Shown one piece after another: positions 25,327 to 35,308 of a stretch of DNA of 64,000 nucleotides. Numbering within the stretch: position 1 is the first letter of the stretch; the number at the start of each line of letters is the position of its first letter. A program made the translations under genes and the position numbers. Under the pieces are notes generated by a model that ran no database searches, was not told the origin of the DNA, and saw only the letters and a program-made list of their open reading frames with translations. The DNA comes from DATAVB01 sp036267955. Lineage in GTDB: Bacteria > Actinomycetota > Actinomycetes > Mycobacteriales > QHCD01. The stretch is taken from assembly GCA_036267955.1 (NCBI GenBank), contig DATAVB010000134.1, forward strand, positions 1-64,000. Direction: 5' to 3'.

Positions 25327-26918
25327 TGGCCATCGAAGACTGGTTTCTGTCGATCGACGAACGCGGAAATCCGGCTACCCGGCTGGACAGTTCCCGGCGC
25401 GGCGGAAAGGCCTGGTCCGACGGGAATCTGGTGCGACCCCTTATTCACGGCGTGACCTATTTCGCCGAACTCAGCGCGGCGGTGGAACGCATGGAGGCCG
25501 GCGACCTGCTCATGTTCGTCGACTGGCGCGGCGATCCCGACCAGTTGCTCACCGGTGAACCCGGCAGCGAGGTGTCTGCTCTGCTGTGCGACGCAGCAGC
25601 ACGAGGGGTGCGCGTGCACGGCCTCATCTGGCGGTCGCACCTGGACCGGCTGCAGTTCTCGGCGCGGGAAAATCGGCATCTGGGCGAGGAAATCGAGGCG
25701 GCCGGCGGCTGTTGCCTGCTCGACATGCGGGTCCGGACCGGCGGCTCGCATCACCAGAAGTTTGTCGTGTTGCGGCATTCGCGCCGCCCTGAGCTGGATA
25801 CCGCGTATGTCGGTGGCATCGACCTCTGTCACAGTCGCCGCGACGACGCGACCCACGCCGGCGATCCTCAGACCCAGCCGATGGCACCGGTCTACGGGAA
25901 GCGGCCGCCCTGGCACGACGTACAACTCGCGATTCAGGGACCGGCCGTGGCCGATGTCGAAACGGTATTCCGGGAGCGCTGGGAAGATCCGCGACCGCTG
26001 AGCCGAAACCCGATCCACCGCTCGGTCGACAGAATGCGACGGGACGACGCCCGCAGAGCGTCCCTGCCGTCCCGTTCGCCGACACCGGCGCCGGTGGGAC
26101 CGCATTCCGTACAGCTGCTGCGCACCTATCCACAGCGGCTCGGTGGATATCCGTTCGCGCCGCGCGGGGAACGCAGCATCGCCCGCGGCTATATCAAGGC
26201 GCTGTCCCAGGCGCGCGATCTCATATATCTGGAGGACCAGTACCTGTGGTCCCGAGACGTCGCCCAGTGGATCGTCGAGGCGTTGCGCGACCGGCCGAGC
26301 CTGCACCTGATCGCGGTGCTCCCGCACTATCCCGACCAGGGCGGCCGGGCCCTGCCACCGAATCTCGTCGGCCGGCACGCCGCCGTCTCACGAATCCGCC
26401 GGACCGCGCCGGACCGGGTCGGCATCTACGGTATCGAGAACACCGAGGGGACCCCGATCTACGTGCACGCCAAGGTATGCGTCATCGACGACATCTGGGC
26501 GACCACAGGCTCGGACAACTTCAACCGCCGGTCGTGGACGCACGACTCCGAACTCGCCGCCGCCGTTTGGCATTCGGCCGACGAAGATGCCGGATCCACA
26601 AGGGATCCGCAGGCCGCGACCGGATACGCGCGTGACCTCCGCATGGCCCTGTCCCGTGAGCATCTGGGCGACGGTGGGGATCCGTCCCCCGACCTGGCCG
26701 ACCCGGTCGCCGCCTTTTATGCCTTCGCCCGCAGCGCCGACGCCCTGCAACGCTGGACCGACTCCGACCGCCGCACGAGCCGACCGGCCGGCCAACTGCG
26801 TCCGCTGACCGATCCGCCGCTGCGGCGGATGACCCGGGCCTGGGCCACGCCGCTCTACCGGACCGTCTACGACCCCGACGGCCGGCGACCGGTCAAACGT
26901 TGGACCAATACCTATTGA
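25326..26918 (+). CDS. Phospholipase D-family protein (two HKD motifs)
   Basis: 530 residues, with no signal peptide. The two catalytic half-sites are SHHQKFVVLRH (His143, Lys145) and YVHAKVCVIDDIWATTGSDN (His381, Lys383, Asp388), the standard HxKx4D pattern. The second is followed by FNRRSWTHDSELAAAVW, typical of phosphatidyltransferase/PLD enzymes. It may hydrolyse or transfer phosphatidyl groups. The one-base overlap with the LCP gene suggests joint expression, and thus an envelope-lipid role, but this is inference from position. Confidence 0.88.
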   Translation: MAIEDWFLSIDERGNPATRLDSSRRGGKAWSDGNLVRPLIHGVTYFAELSAAVERMEAGDLLMFVDWRGDPDQLLTGEPGSEVSALLCDAAARGVRVHGLIWRSHLDRLQFSARENRHLGEEIEAAGGCCLLDMRVRTGGSHHQKFVVLRHSRRPELDTAYVGGIDLCHSRRDDATHAGDPQTQPMAPVYGKRPPWHDVQLAIQGPAVADVETVFRERWEDPRPLSRNPIHRSVDRMRRDDARRASLPSRSPTPAPVGPHSVQLLRTYPQRLGGYPFAPRGERSIARGYIKALSQARDLIYLEDQYLWSRDVAQWIVEALRDRPSLHLIAVLPHYPDQGGRALPPNLVGRHAAVSRIRRTAPDRVGIYGIENTEGTPIYVHAKVCVIDDIWATTGSDNFNRRSWTHDSELAAAVWHSADEDAGSTRDPQAATGYARDLRMALSREHLGDGGDPSPDLADPVAAFYAFARSADALQRWTDSDRRTSRPAGQLRPLTDPPLRRMTRAWATPLYRTVYDPDGRRPVKRWTNTY

Positions 26919-26993
26919 TGCACCCCCGGATGGAGTAAGAGTTCTATCCACGGGTTGATGTGCCGGCCGGGTGGACCGCGCAGCATAAGTGCC

Positions 26994-27956
26994 ATGAATG
27001 AAACCGATGTGGTGACCGTGCGTGGCCTGCGCAAGGCCTACGGCGACAGGGTTGTGGTGGACGGGCTCGACCTGGATGCCCGGGCCGGGGAGATCGTCGG
27101 TCTCATCGGCGCCAACGGGGCCGGCAAGACCACCACCGTGGAATGTATTCAAGGTCTGCGCCGACCGGACTCCGGCAGCCTGCGGGTGTTGGGCTTCGAT
27201 CCGGTCACCCAGGCCGATCAGTTGCGCCGGCACGTCGGCAGCCAGCTACAGGACTCGGCCCTGCCCGACCGGCTCCGGGTGGCCGAGGCGGTGGAGCTCT
27301 TCAGCACCCGGCGGGCCCGCGACGGCGCCGAGCTGCTGGAGCGCTTCGGCCTCGGTGCGCGACGCAAATCGGCGTTCTCCTCGCTGAGCGGTGGCGAGCG
27401 GCAGCGGCTGTTTCTCGTACTGGCGCTGCTCAATCAGCCCCGGCTGGTGATTCTCGACGAGCTGACCCAGGGCCTCGACCCGGCGGCCCGGCGCAACGTC
27501 TGGGCCGCGGTGGGGCAGCTGCACGACGCCGGCACGACAGTCCTGCTCGTCACCCACGAACTGGACGAAGCAGAGGTGCTCTGCGACCGGGTTGTAGCGA
27601 TGCGGGATGGACGTGTGCTGGACGAGGGACCGCCCGCGGAACTGGTGGACCGGCACGCCAGGTGGGCAACCGTAGGGTTCGGCACGCCGGCCGCAGACAG
27701 CGACCTGCTGGCCGAACTTCGTGCGCTGCCGGGCGTTGCGAGCGTGCAGTACGACAACGGGCACGTCACGGTGCACGGCGACCGGCGCATCATCGCCCAC
27801 GTCGGCGCGACTCTGGTACGCCGGGGACCGGTGCCCGCCGATCTGAGCGTGCAGATCCCCGATCTCGAGGATGCGCTGCTCGGTCTGCTGGACGGCGATT
27901 CGGCCGCAGCCGCGGTCATTCCGGAGCAACGCGAACTGGTTGGAGAACGGCGATGA
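26994..27956 (+). CDS. ABC transporter ATP-binding protein (drug/antibiotic-type exporter)
   Basis: 320 residues from ATG 26994. Walker A is IGANGAGKTT, the Q-loop region HVGSQLQDSALPD, the signature SSLSGGERQRLFLVLAL, Walker B LVILDELTQGLDP, and the switch His in LLVTHELDEAEVL. The extra ~90 C-terminal residues (DLLAELRALPGVASVQ) match the DrrA/CcmA-like domain. It pairs with the ABC-2 permease through an ATGA overlap. The two-component system that follows probably senses the substrate or the stress that this exporter relieves. Confidence 0.92.
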   Translation: MNETDVVTVRGLRKAYGDRVVVDGLDLDARAGEIVGLIGANGAGKTTTVECIQGLRRPDSGSLRVLGFDPVTQADQLRRHVGSQLQDSALPDRLRVAEAVELFSTRRARDGAELLERFGLGARRKSAFSSLSGGERQRLFLVLALLNQPRLVILDELTQGLDPAARRNVWAAVGQLHDAGTTVLLVTHELDEAEVLCDRVVAMRDGRVLDEGPPAELVDRHARWATVGFGTPAADSDLLAELRALPGVASVQYDNGHVTVHGDRRIIAHVGATLVRRGPVPADLSVQIPDLEDALLGLLDGDSAAAAVIPEQRELVGERR

Positions 27957-28690
27957 ACAGCGCAGTCGGACGGCTCGTGCGGGCCGAACTGAAATTGATG
28001 ACCCGTGATCCCCTGGTGTTGACCTTCGTATTCGTCTTTCCGATCGTGACAATGCTGATCATCGGCGGTTCGTTCGGCACCGATCCCGACCCGGCCTTCG
28101 CCGGCGCCAACCCGGCGCACTGGTATGTGGCGTCGTACCTCACGGTCGTCATTGCCGCCACCGGACTGGTGATGCTGCCGGTTCATCTCGCGTCCTATCG
28201 GGAACGCGGCGTGCTGCGACGTTTCGCCGCCGCCGGTTTCCCGCGCTGGTCCTTCGCGGTGGCGCAGGTCGTGGTCGGCCTGGTGACGACGACGCTGGCC
28301 TGCGTACTGCTGTTGCTGGTCGCGGCGCCTGTTTACGGCGTTCCCACTCTCCACAATGGATGGCGGGTCGGTCTCGGACTCGTCGCCGGGGCGCTGGCGT
28401 TCGTGAGCATCGGCGTACTGCTCGGGTCGGTGCTCCCCTCCGCCCGGGCCGCCCAGGCGGTCGGTCTGATGCTGTTCTTCCCGTCCTTCCTGCTCGGCGC
28501 CGGCGGACCGCCGCCGCACGTGATGGGATCGGTCCTGCGGCACATCGCCGATCCACTGCCGCTGACCGTGCTGACCAAGGCGGTGCGGCTGCCCTGGCTC
28601 GGGCTCGGATCGGCCACCACCTCGTTGGTCGTCCTGATTGTGCTCGCGGTCGTGGCCACCGCGGTGGCGGCCCGGCGAACCGCCCTGTGA
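27953..28690 (+). CDS. ABC-2 type transporter permease
   Basis: 245 residues with six membrane segments. It opens with VRAELKLMTRDPLVLTFVFV and FPIVTMLIIGG, then shows the conserved FFPSFLLGAGGPPPHVMGSV and the exit helix DPLPLTVLTKAVRLPWLG, as in DrrB-like permeases. It forms the membrane part of the exporter with the upstream ATPase. Its TGA overlaps the GTG of the histidine kinase. Confidence 0.88.
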   Translation: MNSAVGRLVRAELKLMTRDPLVLTFVFVFPIVTMLIIGGSFGTDPDPAFAGANPAHWYVASYLTVVIAATGLVMLPVHLASYRERGVLRRFAAAGFPRWSFAVAQVVVGLVTTTLACVLLLLVAAPVYGVPTLHNGWRVGLGLVAGALAFVSIGVLLGSVLPSARAAQAVGLMLFFPSFLLGAGGPPPHVMGSVLRHIADPLPLTVLTKAVRLPWLGLGSATTSLVVLIVLAVVATAVAARRTAL

Positions 28691-29877
28691 CCCAGCTTGT
28701 CGGCCACCGCAGCTGGTCACGCGGCCGTACGATCCGGATCGTGAATGCCACCGCGGGATCCATCCGCCCCATCGAGCTGCTGCCTCGATGGGCGCGGTGG
28801 ATCCCGCTCGGCCTGTATCTCGGGTCCGTCGCTATCGGCGTGGCCCGGCTCAACCCCAACCTCGCGGTCGCGGTGATCGCCGCCCTGGTGGCCGCCGTGG
28901 CGGGCGTGTTGTTGCTGCGAACGCCACCGAGGCCGGCATTTCTCGCCTCCGCGGTGGTGGCCACAGCCGCGGTCGCCGTTCTCGGAAACGGCATGTCGAG
29001 CAACGTCGGCTGGTTCGCGGTGTGCCTGGTGGGCGGCTGGTCCGGCCTCGTCGCCCGTCGCCTCGACGCCGTCGTATATCTGGCCGGCGCGATTGCCCTC
29101 TTCGGAGCCGAATGGCTGTGGGCCGAGCCGGATCCGGGCTGGGGTCCGTGGATGGCCGGCACCACGCTGAGTGTTCTCGGCTGTCTGCTGATCCGGCACG
29201 AGATCGCCCTCGTCAGCCAGCTGCGGGAAGCCCAGGCCGGGCTCGCCGATCAGGCCAGGGCCGAGGAACGCAATCGCATCGCACGCGAGCTGCACGATGT
29301 CATCGCCCATACCCTGACCGTGTCCCTGCTGCACGTCACCAGCGCCCGGCTGGCCGTCGAGTACGACCCGGACGACGCGGCCCGGGCATTGGCCGAGGCC
29401 GAGCGGCTCGGCCGGGAGAGCCTCTCCGAAGTCCGGTCCGCGGTCGGGCTGCTACGCCAGAACGGCGACACCGCAGGGAATGCGCCCATGCCGGGGGTCA
29501 ACGACGTCCCGGCGCTCGTCGAGCGATTCCGCTCCGCCCGGGCCGACGTCACGCTTACGGTCGACGGTCCGACCGACGGTTTTCCGGCCACCACCGGTCT
29601 GGCCGTCTACCGGATTCTGCAGGAGGCGCTGACCAACGCGGCGAAACACGCGCCCGGCGCCGCCATCGCCATCACCCTCGCCATCGACCCGACCGGCGCG
29701 ACGCTGACCGTCGACAGCGCCGGACCACCGGGGCAGGGCGGTGGTGTCGGCCTGGTCAGCATGCGGGAGCGGGCCGAGTCGCTCGGCGGCAGCTGCGTGG
29801 CCGGGCCGGGCGGCACGGGCTGGCGGGTCTGCGCCACGCTGCCCCTGGATCCCAGCCGCAGCAGGGCAACCGCATGA
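28687..29877 (+). CDS. Sensor histidine kinase (HisKA_3/DesK-NarL class)
   Basis: 396 residues from the GTG overlapping the permease stop. A second in-frame GTG at 28741 is also possible. Five or so membrane segments (~30-165) precede the dimerisation helix ERNRIARELHDVIAHTLTVS (phospho-acceptor His203), the N box YRILQEALTNAAKHAPGA (Asn317) and the G box GGGVGLVSMRERAESLGGS. No extracellular sensor domain is present, so it resembles intramembrane-sensing kinases of antibiotic-exporter operons. It phosphorylates the response regulator encoded next (ATGA overlap). Confidence 0.92.
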   Translation: MTQLVGHRSWSRGRTIRIVNATAGSIRPIELLPRWARWIPLGLYLGSVAIGVARLNPNLAVAVIAALVAAVAGVLLLRTPPRPAFLASAVVATAAVAVLGNGMSSNVGWFAVCLVGGWSGLVARRLDAVVYLAGAIALFGAEWLWAEPDPGWGPWMAGTTLSVLGCLLIRHEIALVSQLREAQAGLADQARAEERNRIARELHDVIAHTLTVSLLHVTSARLAVEYDPDDAARALAEAERLGRESLSEVRSAVGLLRQNGDTAGNAPMPGVNDVPALVERFRSARADVTLTVDGPTDGFPATTGLAVYRILQEALTNAAKHAPGAAIAITLAIDPTGATLTVDSAGPPGQGGGVGLVSMRERAESLGGSCVAGPGGTGWRVCATLPLDPSRSRATA

Positions 29878-30533
29878 TCCGCGTGCTGCTCGTCGACGAT
29901 CAGGAGCTGGTCCGGGCCGGGCTGCGCGGCATCCTGCGCGTCCCGTTCGGTTTCGACATCGTGGGCGAATGCGCCGACGGCGCGGAGGTGCCGGCCGCGG
30001 TCGAGTCGCTCCGGCCGGATGTCGTGTTGATGGACGTACGGATGCCGGTGGTGGACGGGGTGCGGGCCACCCGGGAGTTGCGCCGCGGGGACGGCAATCC
30101 GCCCGTGCTGGCGCTCACCACCTTCGACGACGACGAGGTGCTGGCCGGGGTGCTCCGGGCCGGCGCCGCCGGTTTCATCCTGAAGGGCGTGCCGGCCGAG
30201 GATCTGCAGCGAGCGGTACGGGTGGTGGCCGAGGGCGGGGCCTGGCTCGACCCCGCGGTCACCGGCCGGGTGCTCGCGATGTATCGCTCGGCCCGGCCCG
30301 TGCCGACCGCGGCCGACACGGCCGTGCACACGCTGACCAGCCGGGAACGCGGGGTGCTGGCGCTGATCGGGCGCGGACTGACCAACGCCGAGATCGCCGC
30401 CGAGCTGGTCGTCGGCGAGGGCACCGTCAAAACGCACATCAACCACGTGTTCACCAAGCTGCAGTTGCGCGACCGGGCTGCGGCGGTGGTATTTGCGTTC
30501 GACCACGACCTGGTGAGCCGCGGCACCGAATAA
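29874..30533 (+). CDS. NarL/LuxR-type response regulator
   Basis: 219 residues. The receiver domain has acidic pocket Asp8/Asp9, phospho-acceptor Asp54 in DVVLMDVRMP, switch Thr in LALTTFDDD and Lys in FILKGVPAED. The C-terminal GerE helix-turn-helix is HTLTSRERGVLALIGRGLTNAEIAAELVVGEGTVKTHINHVFTKL in pattern (~146-205). It should activate the upstream exporter operon when phosphorylated by the adjacent kinase. It closes the four-gene unit. Confidence 0.93.
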   Translation: MIRVLLVDDQELVRAGLRGILRVPFGFDIVGECADGAEVPAAVESLRPDVVLMDVRMPVVDGVRATRELRRGDGNPPVLALTTFDDDEVLAGVLRAGAAGFILKGVPAEDLQRAVRVVAEGGAWLDPAVTGRVLAMYRSARPVPTAADTAVHTLTSRERGVLALIGRGLTNAEIAAELVVGEGTVKTHINHVFTKLQLRDRAAAVVFAFDHDLVSRGTE

Positions 30534-30554
30534 TCGCTCGCCCGGCCCCTGGCC

Positions 30555-31301
30555 GTGCGCGATGATCCGCTGGTGAGTGAAGCGGCCCTGAGCGGCGGAA
30601 ATACGACGAGCGTCGTGCGTATCGGCAATACGGTGCACCGCTCACGTGGCCCACAGTCGGCATTCGTCGCCGAATTGCTCACCTATCTCGGCTCGATCGA
30701 TTTCCCTTATGCACCGCGCTTTCTCGGCGTCGATGAGGCCGGGCGGGACGTGTTGACCTTCATCGAGGGTGGCACGACCGACCACCCGAGCGAACGCGCG
30801 CCGGAGGCGTATCGCGCGGGCGGGCGCATGCTGCGGGCATTGCACGACGCGACCGCGGGCCATCCGCTCGCCGGCGACGCGGAATGCGTCACCCACGGCG
30901 ACCCCGGAGCGTTCAACACGATCTTCCGGGCGGGCGTCCCGGTCGCCTTGATCGACTGGGACACATCGTGCCCGGGTCGGCGCCTCACCGATCTGGCTTA
31001 TATGGCCTGGACCTGGTGTATCCAGGCCCAGGGCAACGTGCCGGTCCGGGATCAGACCGTGCACCTGCGAGAACTCCGCGACGGGTACGGCCCGTTCGCC
31101 GCCGGCGAGCTGGTGGCTACCGGCGACCTGCTGAACGCCGTTGTCCAGGCCCAGACCGGCATCGTGGAAGGTGAGTCGGCCGTCATCCGCGATCCGGGTG
31201 CCTCCCCCGTCCGAAGCCAACACGCCCACCGCGCCATCGAATGGGCGGACGGGGACCGGAAGTTCCTAGAACAACATCGCCGGGACTTCCTCGCGCCCTG
31301 A
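30555..31301 (+). CDS. Aminoglycoside phosphotransferase-family kinase
   Basis: 248 residues from GTG. It has the APH/choline-kinase fold: N-lobe TSVVRIGNTVHRSRGPQSAF, hinge VLTFIEGGTTDHP, catalytic loop CVTHGDPGAFNTIF (Asp in HGDPGxxN) and the Mg-binding VALIDWDTSCPGRRLTDLA. It phosphorylates an unknown small hydroxyl compound. True antibiotic resistance cannot be inferred, since most actinomycete members are uncharacterised. Confidence 0.8.
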   Translation: MRDDPLVSEAALSGGNTTSVVRIGNTVHRSRGPQSAFVAELLTYLGSIDFPYAPRFLGVDEAGRDVLTFIEGGTTDHPSERAPEAYRAGGRMLRALHDATAGHPLAGDAECVTHGDPGAFNTIFRAGVPVALIDWDTSCPGRRLTDLAYMAWTWCIQAQGNVPVRDQTVHLRELRDGYGPFAAGELVATGDLLNAVVQAQTGIVEGESAVIRDPGASPVRSQHAHRAIEWADGDRKFLEQHRRDFLAP

Positions 31302-31305
31302 GCCG

Positions 31306-32010
31306 CTACAGCGCAGCCAACTGCGGGTACATCGCCGCTACCGGGCCGGCGAGGCGGGACTTCACCGCGCCGCTCAGCGGGTCGGCGAGAATCTCGATCT
31401 GGCCCGCCTCCAGCTCATCGAGGGCAAACGCGGCTACCTTCGCGGGATCGCTCTTCGGCCCCTCCACATGCGCCGCCATATCGGTGTCCATGTAGCCGAC
31501 ATGCAGCCCGCTGACGAACGTGCCCTGCGCCGCCAATTGCAGGCGAAGTGAATTGGTCAGCGCCCATTCCGCCGATTTCGCCGCGCTGTAGGCGCCGGAC
31601 TCGTCGCTCGCGATCCACGACAGGACCGACAGGATGTTGAGGATTGCCCCACCACCATTGGCCTTCAACACCGGCGCGAATTCCCGGCTGGCGGCAAGGG
31701 TGCCGAAGAAATGCGTCTCCATTTCCAGTCGGATCTCGGCGATATCGCCGTGTAATAGCGATGCCTTCGTCGAGCTGCCGGCATTGTTGACCAGAAGCGT
31801 GACGTCGCCGGCTGCCTTGGCCGCGGCCGCGACGGAGGCCGGATCGGTGATGTCCAGCCCGAGCGGGATGACGCCGGGCAGGTCGATGGCCTCCGGACGG
31901 CGCGCGGTGGCATAGACCTTGGCCCCGCGCTCGGTCAGCTCACGGGCGAAATGCCGGCCCAATCCCCTGTTGGCTCCGGTGACCAGTGCTACCGAATCGG
32001 CGATACGCAT
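31306..32010 (-). CDS. Short-chain dehydrogenase/reductase (SDR)
   Basis: 234 residues from ATG 32010, with AAGGAG nine bases upstream. The NADP-binding motif is ALVTGANRGLGRHFARELTE, followed by LLVNNAGSSTKA. The catalytic Ser is in NILSVLSWIAS and the Tyr-Lys pair in GAYSAAKSAEW. It is divergent from an HxlR regulator, a pairing frequently seen for redox-stress or xenobiotic reductases. The substrate is unknown. Confidence 0.88.
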   Translation of the reverse strand: MRIADSVALVTGANRGLGRHFARELTERGAKVYATARRPEAIDLPGVIPLGLDITDPASVAAAAKAAGDVTLLVNNAGSSTKASLLHGDIAEIRLEMETHFFGTLAASREFAPVLKANGGGAILNILSVLSWIASDESGAYSAAKSAEWALTNSLRLQLAAQGTFVSGLHVGYMDTDMAAHVEGPKSDPAKVAAFALDELEAGQIEILADPLSGAVKSRLAGPVAAMYPQLAAL

Positions 32011-32034
32011 GGCGTCTCCTTCGTCATTGCATCT

Positions 32035-32079
32035 GAGTTGGTATCCACAACCTAGCAGGTCGGTTGGAGATTCCAACTC
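32035..32079. promoter_or_regulatory. Two oppositely oriented HxlR-type operator candidates
   Basis: GAGTTGGTATCCACAACC (32035-32052) and GGTTGGAGATTCCAACTC (32062-32079) match each other at 15 of 18 positions when one is reversed. The second contains the inverted repeat GTTGGA-GAT-TCCAAC. Both lie in the 86-base gap between the SDR and HxlR genes. Confidence 0.6.
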
Positions 32080-32096
32080 AGAGATAGGCTGTGATC

Positions 32097-32558
32097 ATGG
32101 CAACCCGATCCAACGGCTCGAATCAGACCTGCTCGATCGCGCGCAGCGTCGAGGTCCTGGGCGAGCGGTGGACCTTTCTGATCATTCGGGAGGCGCTGAG
32201 CGGCGTGACCCGGTTCGCCGATTTCCGGGACCGACTCGGCATTGCCGCCGACGTCCTGACCGACCGGCTCACCACCCTCGTCGAGTCAGGCGTGCTGGAG
32301 AAGGTGCCCTATCAGGAGCCGGGACGCCGGGCCCGCCATGCGTATCAGCTCACCGAGGCCGGACTACAATTGCGCGTGGTGCTCGGAGCGCTGCAGCAGT
32401 GGGGCGACGCCTACCGGCCCAACCCGGCCGGCCCGACCATCGAACGCCGCACCGCCGACGGCAACAGTCCGCTGCGGGTCGCCTTCGTCGACGACTCCGA
32501 CCGGGCCGTACCGCTGAGCGACGTGGCATTCATCAAGACAGCCGCCTATCCCGACTGA
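32097..32558 (+). CDS. HxlR family transcriptional regulator
   Basis: 153 residues from ATG 32097 (a GTG two codons earlier is also in frame). The winged helix carries the HxlR hallmark Cys near the N-terminus (SNQTCSIARSVEVLGERWTF), then FADFRDRLGIAADVLTDRLTTLVESGVLEK and the wing RRARHAYQLTEAG. That Cys senses aldehydes or quinones in YodB/HypR-type members. Members often repress a divergent oxidoreductase, as the arrangement here suggests. Confidence 0.9.
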   Translation: MATRSNGSNQTCSIARSVEVLGERWTFLIIREALSGVTRFADFRDRLGIAADVLTDRLTTLVESGVLEKVPYQEPGRRARHAYQLTEAGLQLRVVLGALQQWGDAYRPNPAGPTIERRTADGNSPLRVAFVDDSDRAVPLSDVAFIKTAAYPD

Positions 32559-32587
32559 TCCGCTGGGCCCGGTCCAGCGACAGGGAA

Positions 32588-32902
32588 TCAGTTGGTGGAG
32601 CTGAGCCGATCCGGCCGGGCCAGTGGCCACCCGCCGGCGGCGAGCCGGGACCGGACGCGGGCGACGTCGATGTCGTTGGGTTCGCCATTGGTGACGGCGG
32701 AAATCGCCTCCCGCACCGCCTCCGCGGACGCCGGGTGGGCCGGGTCCGACGCCAGCGCCGAGGCGATTTCGGCGACCTCTTCGTCGCTGAGTTGGCTGGA
32801 CAGCAGGGCGAAGAGCGGCACGTAGTCGTGCTCGGGCACACCATCCGGATAGCCGGCGCGCAGCCAGCCCACAATGGACGCCAACAGCGGCGGCAGTTCC
32901 AT
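32588..32902 (-). CDS. DUF3349 family protein
   Basis: 104 residues. MELPPLLASIVGWLRAGYPD, then HDYVPLFALLSSQLSDEEVA, match DUF3349, a small all-helical family confined mostly to actinobacteria (structures known from mycobacteria, function unknown). The second half VREAISAVTNGEPNDIDVAR completes the fold. It is followed on the same strand by nothing coupled, and its stop faces the HxlR gene 30 bases away. Confidence 0.8.
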   Translation of the reverse strand: MELPPLLASIVGWLRAGYPDGVPEHDYVPLFALLSSQLSDEEVAEIASALASDPAHPASAEAVREAISAVTNGEPNDIDVARVRSRLAAGGWPLARPDRLSSTN

Positions 32903-32976
32903 GGACTCCGGTCCCCTCTATTTCGGTGCCTGACCTGTGACCAGGCCAGATCGACGGTAACGCAGAAACTCAGGGA

Positions 32977-33234
32977 TCAGCTGCCGGCGACGATAAAGTA
33001 GATGCCCCAGCCGATCGCGGCGAGCACCACCGCGAAACACAGACCCGCCGCGGCAAGCCCCACCCGGCTGCCGCCGACGATGTGTTCGGAGCCGACACCC
33101 GCGGTCTGGGTTCGGGCTCCGGGCAGGTTGATCGCGCGCAGCCCGATCGCGAAGAGCGCCGGCAGGCCCGCTCCACAGATCAGGCCCACCACGACGATCT
33201 TCCAGAGGGCGTGCAGATCGATCCAGGAATTCAT
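32977..33234 (-). CDS. Small two-helix membrane protein downstream of PiT transporter
   Basis: 85 residues with AAGGAG upstream of the ATG. Two hydrophobic helices (IVVVGLICGAGLPALFAIGL and VGLAAAGLCFAVVLAAIGWG) flank a short loop. It begins 19 bases after the phosphate permease gene on the same strand. Small proteins of this type commonly follow PiT genes in actinomycetes, so an accessory role is likely, but no function is known. Confidence 0.75.
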   Translation of the reverse strand: MNSWIDLHALWKIVVVGLICGAGLPALFAIGLRAINLPGARTQTAGVGSEHIVGGSRVGLAAAGLCFAVVLAAIGWGIYFIVAGS

Positions 33235-33253
33235 GCTCGGAGCTCCTTGCGAC

Positions 33254-34411
<1,158 letters not shown>

Positions 34412-34605
34412 GGCCCGAGTCTGACAACGTAATCGCAACGAGAGTAGAGCCCTCGGGACATGTCAACCAGTTGCCACGTCGCGTCCATCTGACGTTCACG
34501 TCTGGAGGTCGCCCGGGCCGGCCATCAGCCGATTCAGGTTCCGAATCACCTTTGGCTCGCCTGGGCTGTGTCACCCGGAAAAACCCGCGATATACGTCAT
34601 TCCGG

Positions 34606-35109
34606 CTACCTACCCAGGTCGACCGGTTCCCGCCGATCCAGCTCGCTCCCGTACTCAGGATCGCCACCGCGGATCAGCACGGAATGCTGCACGACCCGGG
34701 CCTCATACAGCCGCAGCGACGCCGGCGCCCGAAGGTCGTCCACGCCGAACTCGTACGCCTCCGCGGCCAACCGCGCGCTGTACACCCGCGCGGCATCCTC
34801 GAGTTCGTCGTCGGGCACCGGCCCGGCTGTCGCGGCCGCGTACACCGCCTGGCCGCGACCGACGGCGACGGTCGAGTCGTACACCACAATTGCCACTTCG
34901 GGCCGGGCGGCGATATTGCGGGAATGCCGGGAGCCCGGCGAAGAGGCCCAGAGATAGCGGCGGTGGCCCGCCGGCGCGAAGTAGACCGGCGAAATCCACG
35001 GCAGGCCCGAAGCATCGGCACTCGACAGGGTCAGATACCTGTTCGCGTCCACGATGGACCGGGCCATTGCGGCCAGTTCGCTCCGGGCCGCATCGTCGAG
35101 TGCCTTCAT
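34606..35109 (-). CDS. Pyridoxamine 5'-phosphate oxidase-family (flavin-binding split barrel) protein
   Basis: 167 residues from ATG 35109. The frame also allows 35130, and neither has a clear ribosome site. The split-barrel core shows TLSSADASGLPWISPVYFAP, YLWASSPGSRHSRNIAARPE and VAIVVYDSTVAVGRGQAVYA, typical of PPOX-type FMN- or F420-binding proteins. It probably reduces a small substrate or binds a flavin. The physiological role is unknown. Confidence 0.8.
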   Translation of the reverse strand: MKALDDAARSELAAMARSIVDANRYLTLSSADASGLPWISPVYFAPAGHRRYLWASSPGSRHSRNIAARPEVAIVVYDSTVAVGRGQAVYAAATAGPVPDDELEDAARVYSARLAAEAYEFGVDDLRAPASLRLYEARVVQHSVLIRGGDPEYGSELDRREPVDLGR

Positions 35110-35308
35110 GCCGGGAGCGTAATGCGTCAATGGTGGATCAGCGTCCCGTTCTGGACCTTCGGCGGCACGGCACTACGCCGTCCGGAGTGCAGCACGTTGC
35201 ACATATGGGCCCGGTTTGGAGTTCCGGCGCCGGGTAGCGCTAGAGCAACCATCCGGGCGCGGCGGTACGGAACGCCGAGCCTCTGGCCGTACGGGGAGAG
35301 GTCAAGCC

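Noticed and set aside
30555..31301. Antibiotic-resistance call for the two APH-like kinases (also 44947-45873)
   Set aside because: Only the generic kinase motifs are visible. Nothing indicates an antibiotic substrate.
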